Shown one piece after another: positions 19,494 through 30,093 of a DNA stretch of 64,000 bases (the stretch's first letter is position 1; each line of letters starts with the position of its first letter). Where the stretch lies: assembly GCF_901000735.1 (NCBI RefSeq), contig NC_081546.1:16553220-16617219 (forward strand), written 5' to 3'. A program made the translations under genes and the position numbers. A model generated the notes under the pieces. The model worked only from the letters and a program-made list of their open reading frames with translations, was not told the origin of the DNA and searched no databases. The stretch is from Corylus avellana. Lineage: Eukaryota; Streptophyta; Magnoliopsida; Fagales; Betulaceae.

Positions 19494-20160
19494 GAGGGGA
19501 GGTGATAATAGATGCAGGAAATAAACAAATGTAAATCAAAGCAGTAGAACCGACCAAGATGGCGGTATGACAATTGTATAATCAAAATAAACAACTGAAT
19601 TTAAAAGCAGTTGATAAAACTTAAACTCAGAAAACAGATAATCGTTATAGATTATATGATAAAAACCTTTACAGGAGTAAGCGTTAGGACTTACTGAAGT
19701 AATGGATAGAGAAGAAGAAGAAGAATCTGAAGGGGAAGGGCTGGAGGATAGAGTGTCTCAAGGAACCTCTCAAATAACCTCTGCCTTACAATGGGGGAGG
19801 GGAGCCCGTTATATAGGCTGAGCAAAAGAAACAACAGTAAATTACAATCATGAGCCGCGTTCATGCGGTCAAAAGCAAACAGTAAAAGTAAACAGTAGAG
19901 GCACGTCTGGCGCTAGTCTGAACAGTGAAAGCATCAATCTGAAACAGTAGTTGTCGGCACTGTAGTGTCGGCAGACAAATCTTGGATAGTGAGTAAACAG
20001 TGCATCTGAACAGTGATTTTGCACAGTAACTCCAAGTAGAAATGAACAGTGATCCGTCTAGGATCAAGGAGAACTAAAGTCTTTGAAACCAGCCGTCATG
20101 AGTTGGCTTCTGTTGAACTGATCAAATCTGGCCGTTATGGAGCCAGTTCTTGGGAAAAAC
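19494..20160 (-). promoter_or_regulatory. Caulimovirid intergenic/promoter-like region, copy 2
   Basis: It is a near-identical direct repeat of 9126-9790, with small indels in the ACAGTAAA-type motif array. The minus-strand TATA box CCTATATAAC is the complement of 19809-19818. Transcription from here would run leftward through the antisense side of 19458-16645 and then the sense side of the minus-strand genes. It lies directly downstream (minus strand) of the ORF2 C-terminal frame at 20229-20678, its expected place in a viral genome. Confidence 0.68.
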
Positions 20161-20228
20161 CTGAGAAAACTAGCCATCTGAGAGGCTAGATAAAACTGAA
20201 AATTGAGGGCCGTTAGGGACCCAATCAA

Positions 20229-20678
20229 TCACATGTCTTCAACCCCTAGGTAGGGATAGTAGTCCTGTGAGTCTTCAAAATAAGGTGGAACCTGGATGGG
20301 TTTCTCAGCGGATGGTTTAGACGTCTCGTCTTCATCATCGTCTAAGTTTTCCAGGGCAGCAAGCAGGGCTTCAACTATTTCTTTCTTCTTGGAAGAATTC
20401 TTCTTTGAAGAATTTGAAGAAGCCGAATGGGAGGAAGCAGGGGAACTTTCTTTTTCTCGTTTTGGAGAGGAGAAAGCACTGGGGGGAATCAACAAATTGG
20501 ACAGGGCAGACGCCTTTGGGGCAGGAAGGGCCTTGGGAGCGTGAGCCATGTTTTTAACAGCAAGAACAATGGAATCATTTAGTGAGCATTTATCCCACCA
20601 TTTGATATACCAATGTCTTTGAATTTTGTCCTCTGAGAAACCCGAGACCGGAAGAAAACAGTTGAATTGGTGTTTCAA
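20229..20678 (-). pseudogene. C-terminal part of a diverged viral ORF2
   Basis: The frame is about 149 aa. The first part (EDKIQRHWYIKWWDK) matches the end of ORF2 (EKIERRWFQCKTW). The rest is a Ser/Lys-rich linker and an acidic tail (LENLDDDEDETS, then FEDSQDYYPYLGVEDM). The ORF2 copies at 9848 and 17576 lack this tail, so they appear truncated relative to it. There is no start of its own: the 5' part is missing or inverted at 18682-19458. Confidence 0.58.
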
Positions 20679-20689
20679 CTGTCAAGTTT

Positions 20690-21060
20690 GGTTCTGATGT
20701 TCAGTTCCAATTTGTTTCCAAATTTGAAATTGACATTAATAGGTTGATTAATAGGTTTTCAGGATTAGAGTCTGATGAGCACCCTACTCCCATTAGGACT
20801 TTATCTTGTTTAAACACTTCCCCTAACGGTCGTGTTTTACCTACTGTTCATACCTACACCCAGCACATGGCACATATTATTATAACTGTTTTACTTTGCA
20901 TCAAAATAATTTTAAAATTATTTTGTAATATTTTAAAGATTTTTGCATCTTTATTTCTGATTTCTTTCCTTTTGAAATTTTGCAGTGCCACCATGGCAAG
21001 CATAAGGAGGCAAGGAATATATATATATAGTGTTTGTTTGTGTGCAAACGCGGCCTAAGA
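20690..21060 (+). other. AT-rich viral-like remnant ending at an ORF2-start-like motif
   Basis: A frame of about 60 residues (KFGSDVQFQF..., then SGLESDEHPTP) leads into AT-rich DNA. It ends with TTTTGCAGTGCCACCATGGCAAGC (20979-21002), which closely resembles the junction at the ORF2 start (TTGCAGTGCCACAATGGCCAGC). I infer a diverged caulimovirid fragment in plus orientation. The protein is not recognised. TGTTTG(T/A)TTGTGTGCAAAC is repeated at about 21031-21051 and 21071-21091. Confidence 0.35.
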
Positions 21061-21176
21061 TTAATGTTTAGTGTTTGATTGTGTGCAAACTTAACTAATG
21101 AAGCTGTTCTTATGACAAAAAAAAGAAAAAAAAAAAAAAAAACTAATAATAGCTTAAATATGCATATTTTCTCTAT

Positions 21177-21185
21177 TAAAATAAA
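21177..21185. repeat. Target-site duplication of the MULE, left
   Basis: TAAATAAA-type 9-mer TAAAATAAA, identical to 30094-30102. Nine bases is the standard Mutator-superfamily TSD. Confidence 0.85.
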
Positions 21186-21502
21186 AGGTTAAATACCTTT
21201 TAGCTCCATGTAGTTTAGCTACTTTATTTTTTGCCCCCTCAGTTTTAAATCGTATCATAAATGGTACCTGGGTTATGAATAAAAACTGAAATAGTACTTC
21301 CGTTAGTTTGCCGTTAAACAAATTAATGGAAAATCACGTCACTGCCAAATAGACACGTCTGACTGGACAAAATAATTGCCACATAATAAAAAACAAAATA
21401 ATTGCCCAACTTATTTCCTACCTGTCAATTAAAAAAAAAAAAAGAAAGAAGGAAATCTAATACAGTGGTTTTCCCCAAATTCAAGACCATTCAGAATCTC
21501 TT

Positions 21503-21537
<35 letters not shown>

Positions 21538-21727
21538 CCCTTCAGAAACCTAATTTTCTCTCCCGCTGCTCTCCCTCCCTCGCTCACCCTCTCACTCACT
21601 CCGGCACGTCTCCAGCCACCGACGAAGCTCTCCCTCCCTCCCTCGCTCTTGTATCTGTCACTCCGGCTCAAGGTTTCGACCACTCTCTCTTGCCGCTGCT
21701 TTTCCTCCACCGGCGAAGCTCTCCTAA
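21186..21727 (+). repeat. Left terminal inverted repeat of the MULE
   Basis: It runs from GGTTAAATACC to about GGCGAAGCTCTCC. It holds a chance frame (from 21402) whose mirror image is present in the right TIR. Its inner half is pyrimidine-rich (CTCTCCCTCCCTCGCTC), which may act as 5' UTR/promoter of the transposase transcript. Confidence 0.88.
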
Positions 21728-22314
21728 TGCTGATAATGTTAATGTTTTAAGTAGTCAAAGCCCATTCTCTAAAGCAAAAGAGGTATGTCCAGTGTCCTTT
21801 TTTCGAGCCTCTAAAGAATAAAGTTATTGAAGGTTGGGGGGAAAGTACTGATTTTGAGCCACTTATATATCGTTGATAGGGAGAGAGATGTTAGCTGTAT
21901 ATGGATGATTTTGTAGTAATCTACTGCATGTGATATTGTCGGTTGTTAGGCAAACAATAAAGTGTCTACTTCCTTCCCATAGAATACTTTATTGGATTTT
22001 TGTTTAGTTGGTTGTCCACATCCACTAATATTGAACTTTTATAAATAATTTATTCCATGTGTCTTTTTTTTTTTTTTTGAAAGGAATTTATTCCATGTGT
22101 CATAAGTGTTAAAAACTTTTGTTGTTATCTTGAATTTTGGGTTTAGTGTTGTCAGGTTTTTAGTTGGTTTTCAATTGGTTTTCAGTTGTTAATAATTGCT
22201 CCCTTTGATGCTGCATTTAGTCGTGGATCCCCATGATACTTGGGTTGATGTTAACTATGTCACTGTGGCTGCAATTTAGGGTTTTTGGGTGCCCAAAAAT
22301 ACTCTTTATATATA

Positions 22315-22607
22315 TATATATACCCAATTTATCATAACAGTAATGGCTGCAACTACACATGTATCTTGTGTTTTGTTAATACATGCATTTGTCTAAACGA
22401 CACACGTTTACTGTCATTATACAGAAAATGGCTGCAACCCTTATTGATCTCGCCATATATATACCCAATTTATCATAACAGTAATGGCTGCAACTACACA
22501 TGTATTTTGTGGAGTATTTTGTGTTTTGTTAATACATGCATTTGTCTAAACTACACATGTTTATTGTCATTATACAGAAATGACTGCAACTCTTATTGAT
22601 CTCGCCA
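22315..22607 (+). repeat. Tandem duplication of the transposase 5' exon boundary
   Basis: Two units of about 140-150 bp share TATATATACCCAATTTATC, GTAATGGCTGCAACTACAC, ATACATGCATTTGTCTAAAC and ATGRCTGCAACYCTTATTG. Each unit ends in a polypyrimidine-CAG acceptor-like site followed by an ATG and the codons for TLIDLAI. Only the second copy (ATG at 22580) continues into the open frame. Confidence 0.7.
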
Positions 22608-24795
22608 TTTACCATCATGGATCCTTGAGTGGACCGCGTATGGAATATCTAGGAGGTGAAGTGATGACTGTAGAAGAGTTGGATGCGGACCTACTATGCT
22701 TTTCAGATATTGCCAACATATTGGAATTATACTTGGGGTACAAATACAACAATCTTCCTACTTTGTACTACAAGTTTGATGACGAGAGCAATGAGTATGT
22801 ACATATATTTAGTGAAGACGAAGATATCGTCACCAGGCTAAAACAAGTGGGTAATGGTAGGAGAAACAAATTGCACATATTTGTCGACCATGTTGAACCA
22901 GCCCCGATTGAAGTATTAGAACCCTTGCTGATGCTTTCTCAGTCACCTACTCAAAAAGATGTTGAACAAGAGACTCCACAAGAGGCTGCCCAGGAAGTTG
23001 CACAAGAGCCTTCACAAGAGGCTACAAAGGTGCATGATGCAGATAAAAAGGTGAACAAGGAAAAGGTGACTAAAAAAAAAAATGCAGCATAATGAGGAGG
23101 AAGATGATATTGTACAAGATGAGGCAGAGAAGAGTGAACTAAGTGATTTTGAAGTAACTGATGGTGAGGAGGAAGACATTTTCTTACACAAGTATGATGA
23201 ATGTATACGTGATGCTAGAGAAGCATCAACGAAATGGTTTCAGACATGGGATGAATCATCCAAATCTAAGGTGGTGGGGGATAATATGTATGATCCAGAT
23301 GAGGACCCTGCAGAGAGTGATGGCTTTTGGAGCCTAGATAGTGAGGGTGACGACAGTGAAGGTGAACCAAGACGTGTTAGGAGGAGGTATCCTGAATGGA
23401 GGGAAATTACTGACTTGAAAGAGAAGGTAGAGTTAAAAATTGGGATGAAGTTTGTTGACCCCACTCAGTTTAAGGAAGTATTGAAACTGTTCGCAGTTCA
23501 AAACGGTTTTGACTACATTTACTTGCGAAATGATAAAGCGCTGGTAACCGCCGCTTGTAAGACAAAGTGTGGGTGGAGAATACATGCATCTTGGATGAAT
23601 GCCATTAAATATTTCCAGATCAAGACTTTCATTAAAGAGCATAATTGTGGCAGTCACTACTACAACAAGAGGGCAACAATAAAGTGGGCTGCACACCGAT
23701 ACATGGACAATGTTCGGGACCAACCAGATTTGAAAGCAAGTGCATTAAAGGAAATGATCCGTAGGGATTATAATGTTGAGCTAAGTTTGCTAAGTTGTCA
23801 CCGAGCGAAGAAGATGGCATTGGATATTCTATTAGGAAGACAAGGTGAACAATATAAACATATACGAGAGTTTGCAGGTGCGTTAATCGAATGGAATCCT
23901 GGCACATCAGCTTATATAGCACATAATGGAATGTTCTTCCAACGGATGTATGTTTCACTAGCAGCTTGTAAGCGGGGCTTCTTGGATGGGTGTAGGCCCA
24001 TGATTTGTGTAGATGCTTGTTTTTTAAAGAGCCGGTATGGTGGCCAGCTGCATGCAGCCATTGCAAGAGATGCAAATGATGACATTTACCCAATAGCATT
24101 TGCTGTATGTGAGTGCGAAGATAGACATACATGGACATGGTTTCTAAAACTTTTGTTGGATGATATTGGTTATCCGCGAGAACGCATGTGGTCATTCATG
24201 TCCGATCGACAAAAGGTACAAATTAATGGAAATTATATTTGCCAATGGTGTAATAAAGTTGTTGAGTTTTATTATTACAACTATGATGAATTTTAACATG
24301 TTTTTTTTTATTTGTTTTGTTATTGATACAGGGGCTGCTTGAAGCCATGGAGAATTTGATGCCTGGCCTGGAGCATAGATTTTGCTTGAGACACTTACAT
24401 GCAAACTTCAAAAGAATAGGGTACAAGGGTAAGGCCTTCAAGGATGCTTTGTGGGGTGCAGCTCAGGCAGCTAATGTGTTACAATTCAACCACTACCTAT
24501 CGGTCATTAGAGGTATGGATGAAGGTGCATTCAATTACATTAACAAAATAGACCCTCGGATGTGGTCAAGGCATGCCTTTAGAGATAATAGTTGCAGTGA
24601 TATTTTACTTAACAATACTGCTGAGTGTTTTAATGCATGGGTCTTGGAAGCAAGAGATAAGCCTATTATGACCTGTATGGATACAATAAGGCGGCTACTA
24701 ATGCATAGGTTCAATCAAAAAAGGGCTGGAGCAGAAACTTCAAAAAATGTGATTTGCCCTAAGATTATGAAGAAATTGGATAAAAACAAGTCAGC

Positions 24796-27078
24796 TGTGA
24801 CAATCCTAAGTCCCTTTAGAGTATTTGTAGTTGACTCGTAGTTTTTTTTTTTAAAAAAAAAGGGTTGGCTTAGGTTAACAATGAGAATGGACAAATTAAA
24901 AATATATAATAATATTAATAATAATAATAATAATGATGATAATAATAAGTAAATAAAATAAAAGAGTAAAATATAAATAATAGTAATATATATATGGAAA
25001 GCCTAGGCACCAACTTAAAAAAAATAAAAAAAAAATAAAAAAAACCCTAAGCTCCTCAAAACCTATTTTCTACCTCTTTTCTAAAGCCTATATAATGACA
25101 TGGAACAAACTCTTGCCGCACACCAAGAAAGGAAGAGAGAAAGGAAGAAAAAAAAAAAAAGAAAAAAGAATTTTCCCTGCCGCTCACCTTTTTCTCCTCA
25201 CGTCACTCTCCCTATTGTGCGTCAGGTATGGTTTTGCCTCACATGTTGTTTCATTCTTCTTCTTATATATATATATATATATATACTGAATTGAGAGCAT
25301 AAGTGTTTTGTCAAATTATTTTACCTTGGTTGCCGCGGTGGCCCTAGTAGTGGGAAAGAGATTTGTCTCTGTTTTACTCCTTCAATGCAGCTCATATATA
25401 TATATATGCGATTTGAAGGATTTATATTATATATACATGAATATTTTAGTATAGTGATATATACCTTGGAATCATTATAACAGGCTTGAACAACGATGTA
25501 CATATATTTGGAAATATATTGAACAATCAAATATATGTACATCTGATTGTTCAATATATTTATAATGATTCAAGGTATATATATATATATATATAGTAGT
25601 ACTTTAAAATCTATCAATACATATATAGATTCAAGTTGTTCATATATATAGTTTTGACGGAGGTATATTATATATACACATGGTAAAGTTATATATATAT
25701 ACATAGCATGCTGACGGGCGTGTATATATATATATGGTATTCAAGTTGTTCACCTATATATATAGATGGGGTAGTGGGCAGTGTATATATATATATATAT
25801 ATAGTATGGAAGAACTTAAAGTATATATATATAAAGGAGTACTACTAAATAAAATAAATTCTGAAAATTTTATGAGAAAATATACCTAAATACCTAAGTA
25901 AGTTCATTCTCAATTGATTAGCAAGCCAACTCATAATAGTAGTAGAATGTTTTGTTGTGGCGTGTATGAGGGTAGTAATGTGTTTGTATTTCCTTCAGGA
26001 GATTAGTTAGCAGTCAAAGGAAAATTTTACTGCAGTCAAGAGGTAAGTGAATTTGTTATCCCTTCTATAAAAATGATCATGTCATGCTATTTATGCAATT
26101 TTGTTTTCAATTGCAAATGATTATTTTGTTTATATTATGAAATTTTGCTACATGCATGACAAGTTTGAGAAAAAGAAATATTGTGAAAATAGTGATGTTA
26201 TAAAGAGAATTTTGAGACAATGATCATAAACCCTCCTACATGTTGCCCTAGAGAAGTACAAGAAATGAGAAAAGAGTGTTATAAAATGAGGGCACATGTA
26301 GGGAGGAGTGTATTTTTGGCCCAAGAGAAACAAGAGAGAAGCTCGGTACCGATGCTAAGGATGGAGGCGCAACCGCTGAAGGAGGCTCTGCCAGAAGGTG
26401 GTTCCATCATAGTTTTATTTTTTGCCATGCTGAGTGCACCCAGAGTTAATCGGCTGGCCAGGGGACGGGGCTGCGGCCACAGTATCTCATCCCAGGTCGC
26501 AAGGACCGCGCAACCCTAGTATATGGGGGTAACAGTATACATGGGCCCTAGTATGAGATAAAGACTATCATAAATTTTATTGATGAAAATATATTTTATT
26601 TGCTTTCTGTTTTCTTTAAAAATATACTGGGAACATATGTAGTTATGAGTTCCATTTTTCAAAACGGGACAAGGAGTAAAACTGCTCATGGTTGTGGATT
26701 TCACTTACTGGGCCCCCTTTGGGCTCATCAGTTTTTATTTCTTGTTTCATGTGGTGACCAGGCTGCACTAGGAGGCCGGAATGGGGGTGGACGTATTTAG
26801 GATTTCTTATGATTTCATATTAGTCAAGTTAATAAGTGCGTTGGCACAGTTTTCTTTCAGAGATTGATAGATTTATTTTAATAAGGGTCTCTATCTCGTT
26901 GTGAGACATATTTATGTTAAACAAGAATATTTCAGTTTAGTTATTATTTCTAGACATGATATTCTAGACTTTCATGCATTCATTGTTATACTAGTATTGT
27001 TAGTTGATAAACCTTATGGATCTTTGCGAGTAAAAGAATCATTAACAAACCTAACCTTAACGGGCTGGGGATGTTACA
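24796..27078. mobile_element. Solo LTR (gypsy-like) nested in the MULE transposase
   Basis: It begins TGTGACAATCC and ends GGGATGTTACA, an inverted-repeat pair of the TGTNACA...TGTNACA type seen in several plant gypsy LTRs. TCAGC (24791-24795) and TTAGC (27079-27083) flank it as a 5-bp TSD with one mismatch. Deleting LTR plus one TSD copy rejoins the transposase codons in phase. The interior is non-coding, with many (TA)n runs at 25260-25860. There is no gag, pol, PBS or second LTR, hence solo; a degenerate complete small element is the less likely alternative. Confidence 0.78.
25260..25850. repeat. Cluster of (TA)n microsatellites inside the solo LTR
   Basis: At least ten (TA)4-11 runs are separated by 20-60 bp, with an inverted pair AAATATATTGAACAATC / GATTGTTCAATATATTT at about 25511-25560. 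Likely unstable. No coding potential. Confidence 0.75.
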
Positions 27079-27963
27079 TTAGCTGCAAGAAACTATATTT
27101 CTCGATGGAGTAATAAGTTACAATTTGAGGTAGATCATAGTCATGAACCTAGGAGGGTTGTAGATCTAGGGAGGAAAACATGTGGATGTGGTAGGTGGCA
27201 ACTCAATGGAATTCCATGCCCTCATGCATGTTGTGCAATTTATGCACATAGGCATGTCCCTGAGAGTTATGTTAGTAAGTGGTATCTAATGGACACTTAT
27301 AAGAAGTCATATGCCTCAGATATTATTCCGATACCCGGAGCTAATGCGTGGCCTGTTGACCATGATGTGGAGCCTATACTACCACCTATACCAAAGAAAC
27401 AATGTGGTAGGCCAAAAAAGCTGAGAAGAAGAGGAGAGGATGAAAATGAACCTAACGAAAGCATCAAAGTGACTCGTCAGGGATATGATGTACGTTGTGG
27501 AAACTGTGGTCAGAAGGGTCACAATGCTAGGAGCTGCCGCCAACCTGACAATTCAAATAAAAAGAAGTGGCCAAAAAGGATTGTGAAGAAAGAGCCTAAC
27601 ATAACTAATGTGGTGAGTTGTTTCATAAAATATTAATTTAATACTTCATGCGGTGAGTCATTTATTTATTTATTTATGAAATTGTTTGTTTATATGGTGT
27701 GGTAGGGGGGATCGTCAGAGGCGGGACAACCCGCAACCACAGTTCACAACACACGCCCAATTAGCCAACCAACCGGGTGAGTAATTATATTAACTCGATT
27801 CTTTTGATGCTTAAATATATAATGTAAATTACACAACTTGATGCTTTTGTGCCTTGAACAGACATCATTAGGCTCAATGGACATCCCTCAATCATTTACA
27901 CAACCAAGCAAAAACAGGAAAAGGTCCACTAAGAAACAATCTGGGGATAATGCTTCAAGTTGA

Positions 27964-29635
27964 TTGTATTTTTTTTTTTTTTCGTGAAGTTTTTATGTTT
28001 TGAGGATGAATGTGAATGAAATTAGTGATATTCTTCTTCTGTGTTGCAGGTTGGAGGAACAGGATCACGTTTAGGGTAATATAGTGCAACTCCGTAGGGA
28101 TATGAAAACCATCCAAAAGTCATCCTAAATCATATTTTGGAATGTTTAAAAGGGACTTAGAAACAAACAATGTTGAATTTTTTGGATCATTATGGATGTA
28201 AGGTTACTGTTGCAATGATACTTTTGCTATTACTTTTAGATGTAACTTTTGGATTAATGTTATAATTACTTAGTTTGTCTTCAATTACATGATGTCTACA
28301 ATTACATGATGTATATGTGTTGCTTATGATTTTAGTTTTTGGGTAATGAGCAACTCTAAAGGGTTGTTTGAGGCAGAAAAGTAATGTATTTTATGTAGTT
28401 AAGTAATGTATAATTACAAATGCCTTTTGCTATCAGAATGAGAAAGTTGGTGGGACAAAAATGCAACCCTTAGCAAGGCATGCTATTAACCTTACATAAG
28501 TAGGTGGGACAAAAGTCACTCTTTGACTTCAGAAAATTCCTCAGTATTCAGTGGTGTTCTTTGTCTTTCTTTGTTTGAAGGTGTTTCTTTTCAAAATTAT
28601 TTCTAGTTTGCTGACTTATGCGGTTGTCTTTTGGCAATTGTATCTTAAATCTATATAATCTTTTGTAGTTGTCATATGCGGGCTCGCTAGCAGTTGCAAG
28701 CATCATTGTGATGGAGGTGTTCTAAATGGCTATAAACAAGTGACCCAATAGAGATAATTCTTTGCGTGGTTTTTAGTATATAATTCCATTACATACGTCA
28801 AAGTACATAATTATACAATGGTCATTTAGTAAGTGCAACACAAATAACAAACAACACCAAAAACCATGAAAACAACAAAAGATTATTGTATCTTATTCAC
28901 AAAGGAGTACATGATATATATACATGAAGGAGACGTTAAATGTCTACAAGTAATGTGCTGTCAATTACAGATTTTACAGACACAAAATTCTAGTCTAATT
29001 TTCTTACAGAGTGTGAGTTGCCTTCCTTGTTTGTGTCACAGTCCTATTTTACCGACACAAAATTCTAGTCTAATTTTCTTGCAGAGTGTGAGTTGCCTTG
29101 TTTGTGTCACAGTCCTTTGCTAAGATGATTTCCTTCTTAGTAATGGATCTTTCCTTGCAAGGCTTATTTAATTTGTATGTGATTTGATCCCTGGGTGGCA
29201 GCATCGTATCTTTCAAATCCTTGCTACGAATCCTTGGGTTGCAAATGATAATGCAAAATTATAGTAAATTGCACCTGAAAATTGATAAGCTATTTTCTCA
29301 TGGAAATTTCATCAAACATATAGAATGCAAAAACATAAACACAAAGAATCAACCTTTTTTTTTTTTTTGCATCCAAACACCATCTAAACCAAAGAAAAAT
29401 TTCTTCCACTTCCACAACACCCACCAAAAGTACAGAAAAAACAGAAAATGAAAAATCAATAAAAGAGAAATCGATCATAACAAAATCTTACATTGACACA
29501 CCCAAAGCAATCAATCCCACATCCAAAACGGCAAAACCCATTCAAACACCAAAAATTCCAAAAGGGCAGTCAATATATCATCCAAAGAAAGCAGAAATAA
29601 CAAAAAACAGACTAACGGGAAGGAAAAGTAGAATT
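27964..29635. other. 3' part of the MULE, non-coding
   Basis: No further ORF of substance between the transposase end and the right TIR. The stretch is AT-rich and contains one tandem duplication (28978-29117). A second gene (a mudrB or captured host gene) was looked for and not found. Confidence 0.55.
28978..29117 (+). repeat. Imperfect tandem duplication, two units of about 65-75 bp
   Basis: ACACAAAATTCTAGTCTAAT and GAGTGTGAGTTGCCTT, followed by TTGTTTGTGTCACAGTCCT, occur twice in the same order. The first unit has a few extra bases (CCTTCC). Confidence 0.75.
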
Positions 29636-30093
29636 TGGAGAGCTTCGCCGGTGGAGGAAAAGCAGCGGCAAGAGAGAGTGGTTGAAACCTTGTGCTGGAG
29701 TGACAGATACAGGAGCGAGGGAGGGAGGGAGAGCTTCGCCGGTGGCCGGAGACGTTGCCGGAGTGAGTGAGAGAGGGTGAGCGAGGGAGGGAGAGCAGCG
29801 GGAGAGAAATTCTGAATGGGTCTTGCATTGGGGAAAACTGGTGTATTAGATTTCCAATTTTTTTTTTTTTTTTTAATTGACAGGTAGGAAATAAGTTGGA
29901 CAATTATTTTGTCCAGTCAGACGTGTCTATTTGGTAGTGACGTGATTTTCCGTTAATTTTTTTAACGGTAGACTAATGGAAGTACTATTTCAGTTTTTAT
30001 CCATAACTCAGGTACCATTTGTGATACGATTTAAAACCAAGGGAGCAAAAAATAAAGTAGCTAAACCACAGGGAGCTAAAAGGTATTTAACCC
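29636..30093 (-). repeat. Right terminal inverted repeat of the MULE
   Basis: It is the reverse complement of the left TIR (GGAGAGCTTCGCCGG inner end; GGAGCTAAAAGGTATTTAAC outer end). It is shorter than the left copy because it lacks the AAAAGAAAAG expansion and a small internal duplication. Confidence 0.88.

Larger units (their letters stand above)
9040..21060. mobile_element. Endogenous caulimovirid (plant pararetrovirus) block, rearranged and partly duplicated
   Basis: Content on minus between about 9040 and 16644: promoter-like intergenic region, ORF2, RT/RNase H, aspartic protease, movement protein, leader, then a second, truncated movement-protein-to-polyprotein copy. On plus from 16645 to 19458: a second RT/RNase H plus ORF2 and a diverged ORF2. 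From 19494 to 20678: promoter-like region and ORF2 C-terminal part on minus. From 20690: an AT-rich, plus-strand-like remnant. There are no LTRs, integrase or TSD, as expected for Caulimoviridae, which enter chromosomes by illegitimate repair. The order movement protein-protease-RT-RNase H followed by an overlapping ORF of unknown role recalls Florendovirus, but the genus is inference. Every copy carries disabling lesions. Confidence 0.82.
22580..27778 (+). pseudogene. MuDR-type transposase gene, frame change at an A run and split by a solo LTR
   Basis: N-terminal PB1-like domain, about 170 aa (22580-23092). A frame change follows at an A11 run (23072-23082). Then an acidic linker, a MuDR DNA-binding domain (KVELKIGMKFVDPTQFKE..., CGWRIHASW at 23420-23600), and the MULE DDE domain with candidate acidic residues in VDACFLK (24012), SDRQK (24204) and TAECFNAW (24623). 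A GT-AG intron at 24216-24331 splits SDRQK|GLL. The reading frame stops inside the solo LTR at 24839 but resumes in phase beyond it (from 27084) with a SWIM zinc finger (CGCGRWQLNGIPCPH, about 27184-27228) and a CCHC knuckle (CGNCGQKGHNARSC, about 27496-27537). Later introns begin at 27613 and near 27777; the last exon is uncertain. It would cut and join the TIRs in the nucleus. Confidence 0.86.
21186..30093 (+). mobile_element. Mutator-like transposon (MULE) with long TIRs and 9-bp TSD
   Basis: The element is 8,908 bp, including a nested 2.28-kb solo LTR. Its ends read (A/G)GGTTAAATACCTTTTAGCTCC and are inverted copies. The inverted similarity continues about 540 bp on the left and 458 bp on the right, differing mainly by poly-A growth and a short duplication on the left. 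The perfect 9-bp TSD and a MuDR-type transposase inside establish the superfamily. Removing the solo LTR gives about 6.6 kb. Because transposase is broken and split, the copy is non-autonomous now, although the ends look good enough to be moved in trans. Confidence 0.92.

Noticed and set aside
9126..20160. Interpretation of the two 660-bp direct repeats as LTRs of one 11-kb retrotransposon
   Set aside because: No PBS or PPT borders them properly, no TG...CA ends or TSD, no integrase, and the genes between are in mixed orientation. They are better explained as two copies of the caulimovirid intergenic region.
21402..21821. ORF of 139 aa, with a similar one on minus at 29511-29903
   Set aside because: The two are the same sequence in the left and right TIRs of the MULE; low-complexity Ser/Pro/Lys composition, no protein similarity.
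25321..25554. Minus-strand ORF in the TA-rich solo LTR
   Set aside because: Composition is dictated by (TA)n repeats (Tyr/Ile runs); it lies in non-coding LTR.
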